From Bradyrhizobium sp. 4 (GTDB taxonomy: Bacteria; Pseudomonadota; Alphaproteobacteria; Rhizobiales; Xanthobacteraceae): a DNA stretch of 64,000 bases. Below, one piece after another: positions 60,238 to 64,000 of this stretch (its first letter is position 1; each line of letters starts with the position of its first letter). The translations under genes and the position numbers were made by a program. Below the pieces are notes generated by a model. It had not been told where the DNA came from. It searched no databases and saw nothing but the letters and a program-made list of their open reading frames with translations. The DNA is taken from NCBI RefSeq assembly GCF_023100905.1, contig NZ_CP064686.1, forward strand, positions 6,138,001-6,202,000, given 5' to 3'.

Positions 60238-61640
60238 TTGGAAAGTCCCATGTATTTTGGCAGCCAGAGGGTCAGTTCGGGAATGTAGGTGATCGCGATC
60301 AATGCGAGCATCAGCGGCACCAGCCAGGGCAGGATCGCCACCGTCGTGCGCTCGACCGAGAGTTTTGCGACGCGCGCGAGAACGAACAAGACCATGCCGA
60401 GCGGCGGATGCAGCAGGCCGATCATCAGGTTCAGCGTCATGATCAGACCGAAATGGATCGGGTCGATGCCGAGCTTGAGCACGATCGGCAACAGGATCGG
60501 CACCAGAATGGTGATCGCCGCCGTGGTGTCGATGAAGCAACCGACGAACAGGATCAGGACGTTGGCGAGCGCCAGGAACACCCATTTGTTGTGGGTGATG
60601 CTGAGCATCCAGTCCGACAGCATCTGGGCTGCCTGCGACACCGTCAGCAGCCAGGCAAAGATCGAGGCTGCGGTGACGATGAACAGAACCGACGCCGTGG
60701 TCTCGATGGTGTCGAACGTCGCCTTCGCGACCGTTTTCATCGTCATGGTGCGGTAGCGTACCAGGCCGAGGAACAGCGACCAGATCACGGCGGCGACCGC
60801 GGCTTCCGTCGGGGTGAACCAGCCGAGCGTCATGCCGCCGATCAGGATCACCGGCGCCATCAGCGCCATCACCGCGGAGAAGTCGAAGTACCAGTCGATC
60901 GCGAGCAGCGCGAACAGGCCGAGACCAACTGCCCAATTGGTGGAGAGACCGGCGACCGTCAGAAGCCAGACGGCCATCGGGAAGCTCAATACGACGATGA
61001 TCTCGAGCCCCGCCGATCCCAATTGCGGCCAGGAGAACGGCGTATCGCTGCCCCATTTGTTCTTGTGCGCGAAGTAGGTGACGGTGGCCATCATGAGCAG
61101 CGTCAGCACGACGCCTGGAATGACGCCCCCAAGAAACAGCGCGCCGATCGAGACGTTCGCCATCATGCCGTAGATCACGAAAGGCAGCGACGGCGGGATG
61201 ATGGGCCCGAGCGTGGCGGACGCCGCGGTGACGCCGACGGAGAATTCCGTGGAGTAGCCGTGGTCCTTCATCGCCTTGATCTCGATGGTACCGAGACCCG
61301 CGGCATCCGCGATCGCGGTGCCGGACATGCCGGAGAAGATCACCGAGCCGATGATGTTGACGTGGCCGAGGCCGCCGCGCATCCAGCCGACCAGCGCGAC
61401 GGCGAACTTGTAGATGCGCCCGGTGACGCCCGCGATGTTCATGAGATTGCCGGCCAGGATGAAGAACGGCACGGCGAGCAGCGGAAAGCTCTCGACGCCC
61501 GCGATCATGCGCTGCGCCAGCGTGACGTCGGGCGTCACGCCGCTGACCAGGATGTAGAGCAGCGACGACGCGGCCATGGCGATGGCCACGGGAACCCCGA
61601 GGAGCATCAGGATGAGGAAGCCTCCAAGCAACAGCAGCAT
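60234..61640 (-). CDS. TRAP transporter large permease (DctM type)
   Basis: A 468-residue membrane protein with about 12 segments, DctM family. It has the conserved loops MAMAASSLLYILVSG, VPFFILAGNLMN, IAGITG-type, DPIHFG and NLMIGLLHPPLG. I chose the ATG at 61640 (AAGGG upstream); an in-frame TTG at 61655 is a poorer start. It begins four bases after the small permease stop and overlaps the dehydrogenase gene by four bases. It carries substrate with an ion gradient, using the binding protein below. Confidence 0.94.
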   Translation of the reverse strand: MLLLLGGFLILMLLGVPVAIAMAASSLLYILVSGVTPDVTLAQRMIAGVESFPLLAVPFFILAGNLMNIAGVTGRIYKFAVALVGWMRGGLGHVNIIGSVIFSGMSGTAIADAAGLGTIEIKAMKDHGYSTEFSVGVTAASATLGPIIPPSLPFVIYGMMANVSIGALFLGGVIPGVVLTLLMMATVTYFAHKNKWGSDTPFSWPQLGSAGLEIIVVLSFPMAVWLLTVAGLSTNWAVGLGLFALLAIDWYFDFSAVMALMAPVILIGGMTLGWFTPTEAAVAAVIWSLFLGLVRYRTMTMKTVAKATFDTIETTASVLFIVTAASIFAWLLTVSQAAQMLSDWMLSITHNKWVFLALANVLILFVGCFIDTTAAITILVPILLPIVLKLGIDPIHFGLIMTLNLMIGLLHPPLGMVLFVLARVAKLSVERTTVAILPWLVPLMLALIAITYIPELTLWLPKYMGLSK

Positions 61641-61644
61641 AAAA

Positions 61645-62223
61645 TTACCCTTCAAAACCGTCGTAGGCGCCGGGACGCTCGAGGATCGAATAGCCCTGTC
61701 GCAAATGTTGCACCGCCACCTGCAGAGAGCGCACGAACATCAGCACGAAGCCGAGCAGCACCGCATAGTAGACGTAATCCTTGGGAAGATTGATCGTGGT
61801 CATGGATTCATCGCCGATGATCTGGATGTAGACCCAGACCAGCTTGATTGCGTAGCCGAAGAAGGCGATCCGGATCAGGTCGATCACCGTCGACAACACC
61901 CGGGCCACGAGGTGCGGCAGATAGCGATAGATCAGATCGACCTGGATGTGCCGCGACAGCCGCACGCACATCGATGAGCCGATGAAGACCACGCCGATCA
62001 GGCAGTAGGTCGCGATCTCCTCGGTCCAGGCGTAGCTGTCGTTGAGCACATAGCGGGTAAAGAACTGGAGGAAGACGGCAAGCGCCATCACCCAGAAAAT
62101 CGCCAGCGCGACCCAGTCCTCAAAGGCGTAGATGCCGAGATCGACCTTCGGCGCCGCCTCTTCCTCGAAGGTGTGGGCGATCTCGTCCGCGGTGATCTGC
62201 CGGTGCGTTTCGGCGGTGGACAT
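61645..62223 (-). CDS. TRAP transporter small permease (DctQ type)
   Basis: A 192-residue protein with four membrane segments (WVALAIFWVMALAVFLQFFTR first), DctQ family, which joins the DctM subunit. The WTEEIATYCLIGVVFIGSSMCVR string is typical. ATG at 62223. Gap of about 136 bases to the binding-protein gene, partly filled by a palindrome. Confidence 0.92.
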   Translation of the reverse strand: MSTAETHRQITADEIAHTFEEEAAPKVDLGIYAFEDWVALAIFWVMALAVFLQFFTRYVLNDSYAWTEEIATYCLIGVVFIGSSMCVRLSRHIQVDLIYRYLPHLVARVLSTVIDLIRIAFFGYAIKLVWVYIQIIGDESMTTINLPKDYVYYAVLLGFVLMFVRSLQVAVQHLRQGYSILERPGAYDGFEG

Positions 62224-62245
62224 GGGTTGCTCCTCAAACTGATCA

Positions 62246-62350
62246 CGTCGTTCCGGGATGGTGCGTCAGCACCAGACCCGGAACCTCGAGATTCCCAGGT
62301 GCGCAATTGCGCACCTGAGGTTCGGTCCTGCGGACCGCTCCGGGATGACG
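62246..62350. repeat. Intergenic palindrome, family E, with a 22-base perfect core
   Basis: An outer, diverged inverted pair runs from CGTCGTTCCGGGA (62246) to the TCCGGGATGACG near 62350. The centre 62296-62317 is a perfect 22-base palindrome reading CAGGTGCGCAATTGCGCACC followed by TG. It lies within the TRAP operon, between the binding protein and DctQ genes. Confidence 0.7.
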
Positions 62351-62359
62351 ACTACGTCG

Positions 62360-63337
62360 TCACTTCACCGCCTGAATGCGTTCCCAGTCGGCCTTGCGAT
62401 AGCCAAACGTCTCGAACGCGACGTTCTTCAGCACGGTGTCGCGGAACTCGTTCTTGTCGACCTCCGTGACGGTCAGGCCCTTCTCCTTGAAGAAGGCGAC
62501 CAGCTTGGCCTCGTTCTGCTTGATCTCCGCGGTCGCCTTGGCGGCTGCCTCCTGCGCGACGTCGGTGAAAATCTTCTTGTCCTCATCGCTGAGCTTCTTC
62601 CAGAGCGCGCCGGCCACCACCGTGTTGAGATGGTCGACGATGTGGCCGGTCAGCACGATGTGCTTCTGCACCTCGTAGAACTTCTTGGCCTCGATCGTGG
62701 TCAGCGGGTTCTCCTGCGCCTCGACGGTGCCGTTCTGGAGCGCCAGATAGACTTCGGCGAACGCGATCGGCGCGGTGTTGGCGCCGCAGGCGCGCGGCAT
62801 CGCCAGATAGGCGGGAACGTCGGGCACGCGCATCTTCAGGCCCTTGAGGTCGGCACAGGTCTTGATCGGCTTGTTCGACGAAGTCTGGCGCACCCCGTAA
62901 TAGGTCACCGCGACGATGTGGTGGCCGCTCTTGTCCTCATAACCCTTGGTGAGCTCCTTGAAGATGTCGCTCTTGGTGTAGGCGAGCAGATGATCGGCAT
63001 CGCGGAAGGTGTAGGGATAATAGGTGACGCCGATCGGCGGAAAGCTCTTCGCGGCAAAACTCGAGCCGGAGATGATGATGTCGACCGAACCAAGCGAAAG
63101 CCCCTGGTTGATGTCGGCCTCCTTGCCGAGCTGCGAGGCCGGATAGACGTCGATCGCATAGCGCCCGTTGGTGCGCTTCCCGATCTCCTGCGCGGCCCAG
63201 ACCGACGCGGTGTGGAACGGCTCCGAGGTCTCGTAGACATGGGCCCATTTGAGCTTGGTCTGCGCCGTGCCGGCGCCAGTCGTAGCAATCATCGCCGCGG
63301 CCGAGACCGCCAGCACCATTGTCATCTTTTTTAACAC
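62360..63337 (-). CDS. TRAP transporter substrate-binding protein (DctP type)
   Basis: A 325-residue periplasmic protein. The start is taken as GTG at 63337 (GGAGG seven bases upstream), followed by a Sec signal (LKKMTMVLAVSAAAMIATTG) cleaved near AQ; the mature part opens TKLKWAHVYETSEPFHTASV. The string KMRVPDVPAYLAMPRACGAN carries the arginine that usually pairs with an organic acid carboxylate, and VYLALQNGTVEAQENPL is typical of DctP. Context (UxuA, idonate-type dehydrogenase) suggests a sugar acid as ligand. Confidence 0.92.
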   Translation of the reverse strand: MLKKMTMVLAVSAAAMIATTGAGTAQTKLKWAHVYETSEPFHTASVWAAQEIGKRTNGRYAIDVYPASQLGKEADINQGLSLGSVDIIISGSSFAAKSFPPIGVTYYPYTFRDADHLLAYTKSDIFKELTKGYEDKSGHHIVAVTYYGVRQTSSNKPIKTCADLKGLKMRVPDVPAYLAMPRACGANTAPIAFAEVYLALQNGTVEAQENPLTTIEAKKFYEVQKHIVLTGHIVDHLNTVVAGALWKKLSDEDKKIFTDVAQEAAAKATAEIKQNEAKLVAFFKEKGLTVTEVDKNEFRDTVLKNVAFETFGYRKADWERIQAVK

Positions 63338-63422
63338 TGACTTTCCTCCATCTTTCAAGTCTGCTTCTTTTAAATCTGCTTCTTGTCAGCCCGTCCCCAA
63401 GGCGGGTGCGGGCCGCACAATG

Positions 63423-64000
63423 TCATCGCTGTCGCGCGCTGCTGCTCGCAGCTCGCTTCTTCTTCGGCGCACGTTCCGGTTTTGACGGCTTTGCCGTCGA
63501 TCGCGCGGTGCGCCCGGAAGACGGTGCTGCCGCTTTCTCGGCGCCGAAGTTCTGCGCAAAGCGCTCCTGGGATCGCGCGAGATGATCGCGCATCGCGTCG
63601 CGAGCCGCTTCAGGATCGTGTGCGGCGATGGCGTCGCGCACCGCGCGATGCTCGTCGAGCGCAGTGCGCCACGTGCCCGGGCTCTCGAAATAATGCGCAA
63701 GCTGCGCGAAATAGGGATTGAGGCGCTGGTCGAACAACTCGCCGACGACACGGACCAGAACGGCATTGCCGAGGCTTCCGGCGATCGCGACGTGGAAGGC
63801 GCGGTCGTGGACCATCGAGGCTTCGCCGGGGTGTTCTACATTCTCCATCGCGACAAGGGACGCATCGATGCGGGCAACGTCGTCCTTCGTCGCCACGCGC
63901 GCGGCTTCTTCGGCGATGGCACTTTCCAGGAACTCGCGGGCGCGCAGCAGCTCGAACGGGCCCTCGATGACGGAAGCAGGCGCGGTCGCCGCAACCGCCG
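63423..64000 (-). CDS. GntR-family regulator, FCD ligand-binding part (right edge)
   Basis: The frame is open to the right edge; the visible 190 residues are the end of a FadR/UxuR-type regulator. It has the FCD opening PFELLRAREFLESAIAEEAA, then MVHDRAFHVAIAGS with the metal-binding His, and MRDHLARSQERF with a further His. The N-terminal winged helix lies outside the window. It ends in an unusual basic, Ala/Ser-rich tail of about 40 residues (KPSKPERAPKKKRAASSS). Next to sugar-acid genes it is a plausible UxuR/GguR-like controller of the TRAP operon, 85 bases upstream of the binding-protein gene. Confidence 0.82.
   Translation of the reverse strand, partial: AVAATAPASVIEGPFELLRAREFLESAIAEEAARVATKDDVARIDASLVAMENVEHPGEASMVHDRAFHVAIAGSLGNAVLVRVVGELFDQRLNPYFAQLAHYFESPGTWRTALDEHRAVRDAIAAHDPEAARDAMRDHLARSQERFAQNFGAEKAAAPSSGRTARSTAKPSKPERAPKKKRAASSSARQR

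Noticed and set aside
60213..61793. 526-codon open frame antisense to the TRAP permease
   Set aside because: Extremely Arg/His/Asp/Gln-rich text made by reading membrane-protein codons backwards.
1..64000. CRISPR arrays, prophage, integrases, tRNA or rRNA genes
   Set aside because: I looked for spaced direct repeats, integrase-like proteins and cloverleaf sequences and saw none; repeats present are single palindromes.

Overview
The window is high-GC, densely coded chromosomal DNA of an alphaproteobacterium, most likely Bradyrhizobium or a close relative. The call rests on the gene families seen (a glgB-glgX-treZ-treY block, LigD with Ku, many PotABCD-type, LIV-type and TRAP transporters, PHA-granule and DUF3309 small proteins) and on several families of intergenic palindromes that I recognise from that group. 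I see no rRNA, tRNA, CRISPR, phage or IS element. Both ends cut a gene: glgB on the left and a GntR/FCD regulator on the right.

Layout. 1-7152: glycogen branching and debranching followed by the TreY/TreZ route from glycogen to trehalose, in one tightly coupled + strand operon. 7156-11621: a PHA-granule-type protein, a DUF3309 peptide, then the two-gene NHEJ system ligD and ku, transcribed divergently. 11840-20099: a complete kdp potassium operon on the - strand (small membrane ORF, kdpF, A, B, C, D, E). 20498-26188: a gene broken by an in-frame amber codon, upp, and acyl-CoA metabolism genes (synthetase, dehydrogenase, MaoC hydratase, CitE-type lyase). 26378-37836: a Tat-signal FAH-family hydrolase, a LysR regulator, and a long - strand unit joining an ABC importer, a three-subunit molybdenum hydroxylase and an amidase. 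38101-43521: an MFS carrier, then a + strand unit of an orphan LIV-type binding protein, a flavoprotein dehydrogenase and an IclR regulator. 43676-49610: an SDR, a split sulfopyruvate-decarboxylase-like pair, an Asp/Glu racemase, a DadA-type oxidase, an acetolactate-synthase-like TPP enzyme and the remnant of an aminotransferase. 49684-56749: a second PotABCD-type importer with a PuuB-like oxidase, an HAD dehalogenase-like enzyme and a divergent LysR regulator. 56807-57718: a class 3 lipase. 57982-64000: a sugar-acid operon (UxuA, idonate/gulonate-type dehydrogenase, TRAP transporter, FCD regulator).

The right half (26 kb onward) is a run of small catabolic modules, each with its own importer, oxidising enzyme and regulator, as expected for a soil oligotroph. 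The least explained are the molybdenum hydroxylase-amidase-ABC operon and the racemase/DadA/TPP-decarboxylase group. Smaller sequence oddities are an amber-split gene, a tandem triplication at the kdpA 3' end, a palindrome inside the kdp operon, and palindromes filling every long convergent gap. I found no clearly new type of defence or mobile system.
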